The notes under the pieces were generated by a model that saw only the letters and a list, made by a program, of their open reading frames with translations, had not been told where the DNA came from and did not search any database. A DNA stretch of 6,902 nt, from assembly GCA_903937225.1 (NCBI GenBank), contig CAIZYO010000080.1, positions 1 through 6,902 on the forward strand, given 5' to 3'. The stretch comes from an uncultured Chloroflexota bacterium (GTDB taxonomy: Bacteria > Chloroflexota > Limnocylindria > Limnocylindrales > Limnocylindraceae). Positions 1 to 5,523 of this stretch are shown here, piece by piece; position 1 is the first letter of the stretch, and the number at the start of each line of letters is the position of its first letter. The position numbers were made by a program, and so were the translations under genes.

Positions 1-1
1 A

Positions 2-160
2 CTCTCCCTCTCGGGCTCGGGGCCGACCCTCTTTCTCCTCTATCCTTCGCTTTACGAAGCGGCAGAGGCTGGCGTGCTCGTTGAGGCGGCAGTAAGCCGT
101 GGCGAACTTGCGCTTCCAGATGGTGGCGTTCTTGTCACTGCGACAGAGTTGGCAACGTAG
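2..160 (+). CDS. ispE: 4-diphosphocytidyl-2-C-methyl-D-erythritol kinase, C-terminal fragment (probable)
   Basis: An open frame enters from the left edge (first full codon at base 2) and ends at TAG 158-160, giving the last 52 residues of a protein. Near its start it carries LSGSGPTLFLLYPS, which matches the third conserved GHMP-kinase motif (SGSGPT followed by a hydrophobic strand) found near the C terminus of IspE. IspE phosphorylates CDP-methylerythritol with ATP in the cytosolic MEP route to isoprenoids. The tail ends VLVTATELAT. Context supports the call: in Bacillus and relatives ispE lies just upstream of ridA (yabJ) and glmU, the order seen here, though purR and spoVG are absent. The N-terminal ATP-binding part is outside the window, so another GHMP kinase (homoserine or mevalonate type) cannot be excluded from the motif alone. 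The gap to ridA is 14 bases, so co-transcription is likely. Confidence 0.72.
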   Translation, partial: LSLSGSGPTLFLLYPSLYEAAEAGVLVEAAVSRGELALPDGGVLVTATELAT

Positions 161-168
161 GGGAGGAG
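161..168 (+). promoter_or_regulatory. Shine-Dalgarno site for ridA
   Basis: GGGAGGAG lies directly after the ispE stop codon and 6 bases before the ridA ATG. This is a strong match to the anti-Shine-Dalgarno sequence and fixes the ridA start at 175. It contrasts with the start regions of glmU, idsA, recO and glyS, which have no such site. Confidence 0.85.
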
Positions 169-174
169 TCCACG

Positions 175-555
175 ATGAAACGACCAGTTAGTGGGAGCGG
201 AGTTGCTCCAGCGATCGGCCCATACAGTGCAGCGATCGCCTCAGGCGACCTGCTCTTCTGCTCGGGACAGCTCGGAATGGATCCCGAAACAGGTGCGCTT
301 CGCGAAGGGGTTGCCGCTCAGGCGGAGCAGGCGCTGGTGAATCTGCGCGCACTGCTCTCCGCAGCGGGGTTCGGCGTTGAACATGTGGTCAAGTGCACCA
401 TCTTCCTTGCGGACCTTGCCGACTTCGCCACGGTGAATGAGATCTACGGGCGCACCTTCTCGGAGCCGTATCCAGCACGCTCAACCGTGCAGGTGGCGGG
501 GCTCCCAAAGGGGGGGCTTGTGGAGATTGAGGCGATCGCCCAGAAGGTCGGCTAG
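175..555 (+). CDS. ridA: RidA family enamine/imine deaminase (YjgF/YER057c/UK114)
   Basis: The 126-residue product has the normal length for RidA and aligns by eye along its whole length. Landmarks are AIGPYSAAI near residue 14, LLFCSGQLGMDPETG at 26-40, NLRALLSAAGFGVEHVVKCTIFL at the centre in two conserved pieces, VNEIYGRTF at 87-95 and PARSTVQVAGLPKGGLVEIE at 100-119. Arg102 corresponds to the catalytic Arg105 of E. coli RidA and Glu117 to its Glu120, so the active site looks intact. RidA is a cytosolic homotrimer that hydrolyses 2-aminoacrylate and related enamines/imines released by PLP enzymes, protecting those enzymes from damage. It sits 14 bases after ispE and 12 bases before glmU, as in the Bacillus yabJ neighbourhood. 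The start is supported by a strong Shine-Dalgarno site. The stop is TAG at 553-555, which also forms the first half of a candidate -10 element for glmU. Confidence 0.95.
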   Translation: MKRPVSGSGVAPAIGPYSAAIASGDLLFCSGQLGMDPETGALREGVAAQAEQALVNLRALLSAAGFGVEHVVKCTIFLADLADFATVNEIYGRTFSEPYPARSTVQVAGLPKGGLVEIEAIAQKVG

Positions 556-558
556 ACT
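527..558 (+). promoter_or_regulatory. candidate internal promoter for glmU (leaderless type)
   Basis: TAGACT at 553-558 fits the TANNNT -10 pattern and ends 9 bases before the glmU ATG at 568. TTGAGG at 527-532 is a possible -35, but the 20-base spacer is longer than the usual 17. No Shine-Dalgarno sequence precedes the ATG (the bases before it are CGCCTCCAG), so a transcript starting at or just before the ATG would explain translation. The TAG of the -10 is the ridA stop codon. This is inference from pattern only; read-through from the ispE-ridA operon is the alternative. Confidence 0.4.
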
Positions 559-567
559 CGCCTCCAG

Positions 568-1941
568 ATGACACCCTCAAGTACCGGGCCGGAGCGCCTT
601 ACAGGCGTGACGGCCATCATCCTCGCTGCTGGCGTCGGGTCGCGGATGCACGCCGCCCAGCCGAAGGTTCTCCACCCGCTCCTAGGTCGCCCGATGGCGC
701 TCTGGGTCGTTGAGGCGGTCCGCAGCGTGCTGAGTGATCCAGCGCTCCTCCTCCTCTCCCCAGTAACCGCCGCGCTACACGCCATTGCGCCAGCAGGGAC
801 GCTTCGCGCAGAACAGCCGCAGCCACGTGGGACAGGGGATGCGGTTCGTTGTGCACTCCCTGCACTTCCAGCCGATGCAACGGAGGTTCTCATTGCGTGC
901 GGGGACACCCCGCTCCTTGAGCCGAGCAGTATCAGCGCGCTGATCGCGACTCGTCGCGCCGCAGGTGCGCCAATCGCGCTCGCCGCCTTTCACGCCGAAG
1001 ACCCAACCGGCTACGGCCGCGTCGAGCTCAGCGAAGAGGGTCGAGCGGTACGAATTGTGGAAGAGCGCGACGCAACCGATGAAGGTCGAGCGAACGATCT
1101 CGTCAACGCAGGGCTCTACGCCGTTGATCGCGCCTGGCTTACGGGCGCACTGGAGACACTCGCTCCGTCAGCGGCGAGCGGAGAGGTCTATCTCACCGAT
1201 CTTGTCGCGCGCGCCGCCGCGGAAGGTACGCCAGCCCCCGTCCTCCTTGGGAGTGGGATTGACCTTGAGGGGGTGAACGATCGACGTCAGTTCGCGGACG
1301 CTGCCGCGGCACTTCGTGAGCGGATCAACGCGGCGCACCTTGAGCGCGGTGTCGGCATGATGGATCCAACCACAGTCTGGATCGAGCCTACGGTGAGCAT
1401 CGCTGCCGATGTGGTGATTGAACCGAACGTGATGCTGAGCGGCAATACGACGATCGCAACTGGGACACGTATTGAGGCTGGGTCACGGGTTCACGAGAGC
1501 GTCATCGGGGAAGGCTGCACCATTCGCTCGAGTGACATTGATGGTTCAACACTTGCGAGCGGTGTCGACGTTGGGCCCTTTGCGCACATTCGTCCCGGCT
1601 GCACAATTGGTGCGGGCGCACATGTTGGCAATTTCGCTGAGCTCAAGGCAACAACGCTCTCTGCAAAGGTCAAGGTGGGACACCACTCGTATCTCGGTGA
1701 CACCAGTGTGGGCGAGGGGAGCAACATTGGCGCCGGAACGATTACGGCAAATTACGACGGCGAGAAGAAGCACGCAACGGTCATTGGCGCTCGCGTCTTC
1801 ACGGGCGTTGGAACGCTGATCGTGGCACCGCTCACCATGGGCGACGGTTCTAAGAGTGGCGCCGGAGCGGTCGTGCTGAAGGATGTCCCCGCGGGGGCGC
1901 TCGTGGTTGGCGTGCCTGCGCGCACGGTAGGTAAGGAGTAA
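568..1941 (+). CDS. glmU: bifunctional N-acetylglucosamine-1-phosphate uridylyltransferase / glucosamine-1-phosphate N-acetyltransferase
   Basis: The 457-residue product matches the full two-domain GlmU. Residues 14 to about 240 form the nucleotidyltransferase: LAAGVGSRM at 19-27 (the family usually has GTRM), Lys33 equivalent to E. coli Lys25, RGTGDAV at 87-93, metal-binding Asp113 in CGDTPLL, and Asn237 in EGVNDRR. From about 265 on, hexapeptide repeats form the left-handed beta-helix acetyltransferase, with proposed catalytic His372 (E. coli His363), and Asn395-Tyr396 in TANYDG. The enzyme acetylates glucosamine-1-phosphate with acetyl-CoA and then makes UDP-GlcNAc, the precursor of peptidoglycan; it is a cytosolic trimer. 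The ATG at 568 gives a 13-residue leader before the first strand; GTG at 607 is an alternative, with GGAG 12 bases upstream. No Shine-Dalgarno site precedes the ATG. The stop TAA overlaps the end of the ribosome site for the next gene, indicating coupling to corC. Confidence 0.97.
   Translation: MTPSSTGPERLTGVTAIILAAGVGSRMHAAQPKVLHPLLGRPMALWVVEAVRSVLSDPALLLLSPVTAALHAIAPAGTLRAEQPQPRGTGDAVRCALPALPADATEVLIACGDTPLLEPSSISALIATRRAAGAPIALAAFHAEDPTGYGRVELSEEGRAVRIVEERDATDEGRANDLVNAGLYAVDRAWLTGALETLAPSAASGEVYLTDLVARAAAEGTPAPVLLGSGIDLEGVNDRRQFADAAAALRERINAAHLERGVGMMDPTTVWIEPTVSIAADVVIEPNVMLSGNTTIATGTRIEAGSRVHESVIGEGCTIRSSDIDGSTLASGVDVGPFAHIRPGCTIGAGAHVGNFAELKATTLSAKVKVGHHSYLGDTSVGEGSNIGAGTITANYDGEKKHATVIGARVFTGVGTLIVAPLTMGDGSKSGAGAVVLKDVPAGALVVGVPARTVGKE
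1933..1938 (+). promoter_or_regulatory. Shine-Dalgarno site for the CNNM-CBS gene
   Basis: AAGGAG covers the last two codons of glmU, is followed at once by its TAA stop, and lies 6 bases before ATG 1945. The arrangement implies translational coupling between glmU and the membrane protein gene. Confidence 0.85.
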
Positions 1942-1944
1942 CAG

Positions 1945-3282
1945 ATGGACTCTGTGCTCGCCGATCTCGGCCTCATTCTGCTCCTGATCCTGATGAACGG
2001 CTTCTTTGTGGCGGTTGAGATCGCCTATGTCAGCGTGCGACGTACGCGACTCAGCGAGCTTGCGGATGAAGGAGATAAGCGGGCGGTTCGCGCCCTCCGA
2101 CTGCTTCGAGATCCAGGCCGCTTCCTTGCGGTGATTCAAGTTGCAATCACCTTCCTCGGCGCGCTCGCATCTGCGGTCGCTGCGATCAGCATCGTTGAAC
2201 TCGTCGCCGCGCCGCTGAGTGGCGTCTCGTGGATTGGGGATCGCGCCGCTCCGATCGCGTTGCTCCTCGTTACGCTGCTCGTCTCGATCGTCTCAATCGT
2301 CCTCGGAGAGTTGATCCCGAAGGGTTTCGCGTTGGCGAATCCCGATCGGATCGCGCTCTCCGCGTCCGGGCCCATCTCTATCTTCGCCAAGGTGCTTAGC
2401 CCGCTTGTCGGACTCCTTGTTGTACTCACGAAGGTGATCTCCAAGCCGTTCGGCATTGATCCAACCCGGACCCCGAAACTTTCCGCAGCTGAAATCCGAC
2501 TCATCGTGGAGCAGGGGAGCCAGGAGGGAGTGCTCGAGGCGGAGGAGGAGCAGATGATCTCGGCAGTGATGTCACTCAGTGACTCAAAGCTGCACGAGGT
2601 CATGGTGCCACGCATTGATATCGTCTCCATTGATGAAGAGGCAACCTTCGACGAGGCCGTAGAGGTGGTGCTGAAGGAGGGACACAGCCGCACGCCGCTC
2701 TACCGCGAGTCCATTGATCACGTGAGCGGCATTCTCTATGCGAAGGACCTACTCCGCATCATTGCGGCGGGCGGGCCACGTCCGCGCCTGCGCGACATCA
2801 TGCGCCCAGCCCTCTTCGTCCCTGAGTCAAAGCCCGTGGACGACCTTTTGCATGAACTGCAGCGACGGAAGGTGCACATGGCGATCGTGCTGGACGAGCA
2901 CGGAGGCACCGCGGGCCTCGTGACGATCGAGGACCTCCTCGAAGAGATCGTGGGTGAGATCCAGGACGAGTTTGACGAAGAGGAGCCGATGAAGGTCGAG
3001 ATCTCCGAAGGGGAGGTGATCCTTGACGGTCGAGCGGACATTGACGAGCTCACCGATCTGGTTGAGCCACCGCTTGAACTTGAGGACGACGAGGAGTACG
3101 ACACGCTCGGCGGCTTTGTCTATCACCGAATCGGACGTGTCCCCGTGGTGGGCGATAGCGTGACCATCGCCCCCTTTGTGATCAGCGTCATCAAGGTGAG
3201 TGGCCGCAGAGTAGGGAAGGTGCGCGTGCGCTGGACGCCTGTGGAGTCCGCTGCCGGATCTGAGGAGAGCGAAGGGAAGTAG
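1945..3282 (+). CDS. CNNM-CBS membrane transporter, CorC/HlyC (hemolysin C-like) family
   Basis: The 445-residue product has the standard family order. Residues 1 to about 190 are a CNNM (DUF21) membrane domain with hydrophobic segments near 5-28, 60-90, 103-125 and 143-165, plus the signatures NGFFVAVEIA (18-27) and GELIPK (121-126). A linker containing VMVPR (219-223) leads into a CBS pair at about 219-340, with SRTPLY at 248-253 and DEHGGTAGLVTIEDLLEE from 317. Residues about 350-432 match the CorC_HlyC domain (DTLGGFVYHRIGRVPVVGD). Acidic stretches (DEFDEEEP, ELEDDEEYD) link the parts, as is common in the family. Relatives are implicated in Mg2+ or Co2+ efflux, proposed to be Na+-coupled, with ATP sensed by the CBS pair; the original haemolysin label is historical. 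The substrate here is inferred, not visible. It follows glmU by 3 bases and converges on idsA. Confidence 0.93.
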   Translation: MDSVLADLGLILLLILMNGFFVAVEIAYVSVRRTRLSELADEGDKRAVRALRLLRDPGRFLAVIQVAITFLGALASAVAAISIVELVAAPLSGVSWIGDRAAPIALLLVTLLVSIVSIVLGELIPKGFALANPDRIALSASGPISIFAKVLSPLVGLLVVLTKVISKPFGIDPTRTPKLSAAEIRLIVEQGSQEGVLEAEEEQMISAVMSLSDSKLHEVMVPRIDIVSIDEEATFDEAVEVVLKEGHSRTPLYRESIDHVSGILYAKDLLRIIAAGGPRPRLRDIMRPALFVPESKPVDDLLHELQRRKVHMAIVLDEHGGTAGLVTIEDLLEEIVGEIQDEFDEEEPMKVEISEGEVILDGRADIDELTDLVEPPLELEDDEEYDTLGGFVYHRIGRVPVVGDSVTIAPFVISVIKVSGRRVGKVRVRWTPVESAAGSEESEGK

Positions 3283-3297
3283 CCCTCGGGGGATCGC

Positions 3298-4350
3298 CTA
3301 CGCGGAGATCACACGCTCCATGATCTCTTCAAGCCGAACGATCGCAATAGGATTCATTGCTGGCACCGCACGAATTTCCGTGAGGGCGCGCTCGCGCCAG
3401 AGTGCAGCCTGCTCTCGTGTGTACGCCTCTGCACCCGTTCGCGCGAGGACGGCGAGTCCTTCGGCCACAAGTGCGGCGTCCGGATCTGGCGTTGCGAAGA
3501 GTCGGTCGAGGGTGGCGCGATCTTCAGTGTTGGCGCGCTCCGCTGCGTAGAGGACGGGGAGCGTCTTCTTATGTCGGGCAAGATCTGATGGCGCCTTTCC
3601 AGTTGCCGCCTCACTCCCCCAGATCCCGAGCAGATCGTCATTGATCTGGAAGGCGAGCCCGAGCGCCCATCCGAACGTACGGAAGCGCGTGATCACCTCT
3701 TCGTCATCAGTGGCGAGCATCGCGGCAGACTCAACACCGCCCGAGATGAGCGCTGCCGTCTTTCGTCCGATCATCTCAAAGTAGTGCTCCACGCTCTGCA
3801 TCTCGCGCTTCTGGCTCGCCGCGATATCAATGAACTGCCCTTCACAGAGGCGGAGGCAGGTCTGGTCGTAGATCTTCATCATGCGGATCACCTTGGCGTC
3901 GGAGAAGCCGAGTTCAGTCAGTCGGTGTGCCGCAATACGGCTAATCGTGAACAGCGCATCGCCGGTATTGATGGCCTGCGCAAGACCTTCGCGTACCCAG
4001 AGGGTGGGTCGCCCCCTTCGCTCTTCGTCCTGATCCTCAATGTCGTCGTGGATCAAGCTGAAGTTGTGACCGAGTTCAACGGCCGCTGCGCCAGGGATGG
4101 CACGCTCCCAATCGCTTGAGAGTGCGGAGTAGGTGAGGAGTCCGAGGAGGGGGCGCATGCGCTTGCCGAGTCGAGCGCTCGGATCCCCGTATCCCATGTG
4201 GTACCGAATCTGTGCGTACATTGACGCTGTGATTGGCTCCTCCCACTCTGCGAGGAGGTCAAGAATCGCCGCGTCCGTGGCGGCGATAAGCGCGTCAAGG
4301 TCTAGCTCGAGAAGGTTCGCCCCAGTCGGGGTGCCACGGAGTGACGTCAT
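3298..4350 (-). CDS. trans-polyprenyl diphosphate synthase (probable geranylgeranyl diphosphate synthase)
   Basis: The 350-residue product is a full-length isoprenyl diphosphate synthase of the all-alpha fold. Seen motifs are GKRMRP at 62-67 (IPP binding), the first Asp-rich motif DDIED at 102-106 followed by Arg111-Arg112, GQFIDI at 171-176, GRKTAALI at 195-202, and the second Asp-rich region FQINDDLLGIWG at 234-245 with GKAPSDL and KKTLPVL after it. The second motif reads DDLLG instead of DDxxD; as known from many Chloroflexota and Actinobacteria homologues, this is a family variant and not a lesion. Phe97, five residues before the first Asp, and the lack of a two-residue insertion in the first motif resemble C20 (GGPP) synthases, so GGPP is the inferred product. 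It condenses IPP onto allylic diphosphates in the cytosol. The gene stands alone on this strand, has no Shine-Dalgarno site, and is preceded by TAGCAT six bases before ATG. Stop is TAG. Confidence 0.93.
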   Translation of the reverse strand: MTSLRGTPTGANLLELDLDALIAATDAAILDLLAEWEEPITASMYAQIRYHMGYGDPSARLGKRMRPLLGLLTYSALSSDWERAIPGAAAVELGHNFSLIHDDIEDQDEERRGRPTLWVREGLAQAINTGDALFTISRIAAHRLTELGFSDAKVIRMMKIYDQTCLRLCEGQFIDIAASQKREMQSVEHYFEMIGRKTAALISGGVESAAMLATDDEEVITRFRTFGWALGLAFQINDDLLGIWGSEAATGKAPSDLARHKKTLPVLYAAERANTEDRATLDRLFATPDPDAALVAEGLAVLARTGAEAYTREQAALWRERALTEIRAVPAMNPIAIVRLEEIMERVISA

Positions 4351-4356
4351 GCTCCA

Positions 4357-4362
4357 ATGCTA
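4357..4362 (-). promoter_or_regulatory. candidate -10 element of idsA-type gene, leaderless promoter
   Basis: Read on the - strand the hexamer is TAGCAT, followed by six bases (TGGAGC) and the ATG of the polyprenyl synthase. TANNNT six bases before ATG places the transcription start at the A of the start codon, the geometry of leaderless transcripts known from Actinobacteria and Deinococcus. No clear -35 is visible. The element shares bases 4361-4362 with the recO -10 on the other strand. Confidence 0.6.
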
Positions 4363-4366
4363 CCCT
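4361..4366 (+). promoter_or_regulatory. candidate -10 element of recO, leaderless promoter
   Basis: TACCCT (TANNNT) is followed by six bases (CTCACC) and the recO ATG at 4373. There is no Shine-Dalgarno sequence, so initiation on a leaderless mRNA is the simplest reading. No convincing -35 is seen upstream, where it would lie inside the start of the divergent gene. Confidence 0.6.
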
Positions 4367-4372
4367 CTCACC

Positions 4373-5119
4373 ATGCCTGAACGCCGAACCTCGCGGACGC
4401 TGGCAGTTGTGACCTCGCGTTTCCGCCTCGGCGAGGCCGATCGCGTGCTCACACTCATCTCGCCGGATCGCGGAAAGTTCAAGGCGATCGCCAAGGGGGT
4501 GCGCAAGCCGACCAGCCGTCTCGGCGGTGGCGTGGAACCATTCGCAGAACTCGAGGTCGCGCTCGCGGCGGGGCGCACCTTTGACGTGGTGACCCAGGTG
4601 CAGCCACAGCGCGTCTGGCTCGGACTTCGTGGTCGGCTGCTGAGTAGTGCCGTTGCCTGGTACGCAGCAGAGCTCGTGGAGCGAGCCACGAGTGAAGAGC
4701 AGCCCGAGCCCGAACTGTATGCACTGTTGCTGCGCGCATGGGATCTGCTCGAGGCGGGTGTCCCAGACGTCCTTGTCGCACGTTGGAGTGAGCTTGCGCT
4801 CCTTGACGCTGCGGGGCATGCGCCAGAACTTGATCACTGCGTTGATTGTGGGCGCGCTCCGCAAGAAGGAGAGGCGCTCCGCTGGGATGAGCGCGCGGGC
4901 GGGATCCACTGCGTGAACCATGGTGAAGGTGCACCGTTCAGCAGCGATGGGCTGCGCCTCTTGCGCGCGCTCCGACGCTTTGCCCCAGAGCAGCTTGCGG
5001 CGCTGCGGCTGCCGAGCGGACCACTTCAAGAGGTTGACCGAGCGCTCCGCGCTGCGATCTTGAATCTCTACGGGCGAGAACCGAAGAGCCGCACCTTTCT
5101 TGACGAGGTGAGCGCGTGA
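4373..5119 (+). CDS. recO: DNA repair protein RecO
   Basis: The 248-residue product has the usual RecO length. Residues 1 to about 80 are the N-terminal OB fold, with RFRLGEADRVLTLISPDRGK at 16-35 and AIAKGVRKPTSRLGGGVEPF at 38-57, both close to the family consensus. An all-helical region follows, with a zinc site Cys156-x2-Cys159 and Cys180-x2-His183; the fourth ligand is His rather than the more common Cys. RecO anneals single strands and, with RecR, loads RecA onto SSB-coated DNA. The frame stays open upstream to 4133, and an ATG at 4349 would add eight residues, but ATG 4373 gives the conserved N terminus and has a candidate -10 six bases before it. It ends in TGA at 5117-5119, overlapping the crcB start. 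RecO next to a glycyl-tRNA synthetase gene is also seen in Bacillus (era-recO-yqzL-glyQS), supporting the assignment. Confidence 0.94.
   Translation: MPERRTSRTLAVVTSRFRLGEADRVLTLISPDRGKFKAIAKGVRKPTSRLGGGVEPFAELEVALAAGRTFDVVTQVQPQRVWLGLRGRLLSSAVAWYAAELVERATSEEQPEPELYALLLRAWDLLEAGVPDVLVARWSELALLDAAGHAPELDHCVDCGRAPQEGEALRWDERAGGIHCVNHGEGAPFSSDGLRLLRALRRFAPEQLAALRLPSGPLQEVDRALRAAILNLYGREPKSRTFLDEVSA
5105..5110 (+). promoter_or_regulatory. Shine-Dalgarno site for crcB
   Basis: GAGGTG inside the end of recO lies 5 bases before the GTG start of crcB and supports the choice of that start codon, in a recO-crcB overlap that implies coupled translation. Confidence 0.7.
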
Positions 5120-5493
5120 GCGCGCTTACGAGCGCACTGCTCGTGGCTCTTGGCGGTGCGTCAGGTGCGTTGCTGCGGAGCGGTGCGGATGCGCTCACTG
5201 CGCGCCTCGGGATCGCCGCGCCAATTGGGACACTCGTGGTGAACGTGGGTGGATCGTTCGCCGCAGGTCTCGTCGTCACGCTGATCGCCGACCGGCTCCT
5301 TCCAGACGCTGCACGCCCCCTCATCGTCGTTGGACTCCTCGGAGGGTTCACCACCTTCTCAGCGTTTGCGCTGCAGCTCGCACGCATGGGCGAGGGGGGT
5401 GAACTTCTCGCGCTGATCGCCTACGCCGTTGGATCAATCCTGCTCGGGCTCCTTGCCGCCTCGGCGGGCGTGGCGCTTGCCCGCGCGCTCTAG
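5116..5493 (+). CDS. crcB: fluoride ion exporter CrcB/FluC
   Basis: The 125-residue product is a full-length small membrane protein with four hydrophobic segments at roughly 5-22, 36-58, 68-88 and 96-122. It shows the family signatures LGGASGALLR at 12-21, PIGTLVVNVGGSFAAG at 36-51 with pore Asn43, and GLLGGFTTFSAF at 73-84 carrying the pore-lining Phe81 and Phe84 and central Ser82. FluC proteins are dual-topology dimers that let F- leave the cytoplasm and so prevent fluoride toxicity. A single gene is present, so a homodimer is expected rather than the paired-gene heterodimer seen in some Gram-positives. The GTG start overlaps the recO stop as GTGA, with a Shine-Dalgarno site just upstream. 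Because the gene is coupled to recO, there is no room for a crcB-type fluoride riboswitch directly before it, which suggests constitutive co-expression with recO. Stop is TAG, 30 bases before glyS. Confidence 0.95.
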   Translation: MSALTSALLVALGGASGALLRSGADALTARLGIAAPIGTLVVNVGGSFAAGLVVTLIADRLLPDAARPLIVVGLLGGFTTFSAFALQLARMGEGGELLALIAYAVGSILLGLLAASAGVALARAL

Positions 5494-5509
5494 CCGCACT
5501 CGGATCGGG

Positions 5510-5515
5510 TAGGCT
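5510..5515 (+). promoter_or_regulatory. candidate -10 element of glyS, leaderless promoter
   Basis: TAGGCT (TANNNT) lies in the 30-base gap between crcB and glyS and ends 8 bases before the glyS ATG. The bases between (TCCACTTC) contain no Shine-Dalgarno sequence. A -35 is not evident at 16-18 bases upstream. Pattern-based inference, strengthened by the same layout at idsA and recO. Confidence 0.5.
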
Positions 5516-5523
5516 TCCACTTC

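Noticed and set aside
232..239. GCGATCGC as a possible cyanobacterial HIP1 repeat (also 532 and 4484)
   Set aside because: Three copies in 6.9 kb is far below HIP1 density in cyanobacteria, and they are explained by the general GATC excess; gene content does not suggest a cyanobacterium.
1546..2139. 197-codon open frame on the - strand
   Set aside because: It lies antisense to glmU and corC, which have clear family motifs; the peptide shows no recognisable domain and open antisense frames are common in GC-rich coding DNA.
2136..2693. 185-codon open frame on the - strand, Ser/Thr-rich
   Set aside because: Shadow of the CNNM domain of corC; composition follows from reverse reading of Ile, Val, Asp and Glu codons.
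4133..4372. In-frame upstream extension of recO (80 more residues)
   Set aside because: The extension is antisense to the conserved polyprenyl synthase, is Arg/Ser-rich without family similarity, and RecO homologues begin at about the ATG at 4373.
4295..5029. 244-codon open frame on the - strand opposite recO
   Set aside because: Antisense shadow of recO with no domain features, and it also overlaps the start region of idsA out of frame.
5494..5523. Possible tRNA, riboswitch or T-box before glyS
   Set aside because: Only 30 bases separate crcB and glyS, too short for a T-box or other aminoacyl-tRNA-sensing leader, and no such fold is visible.
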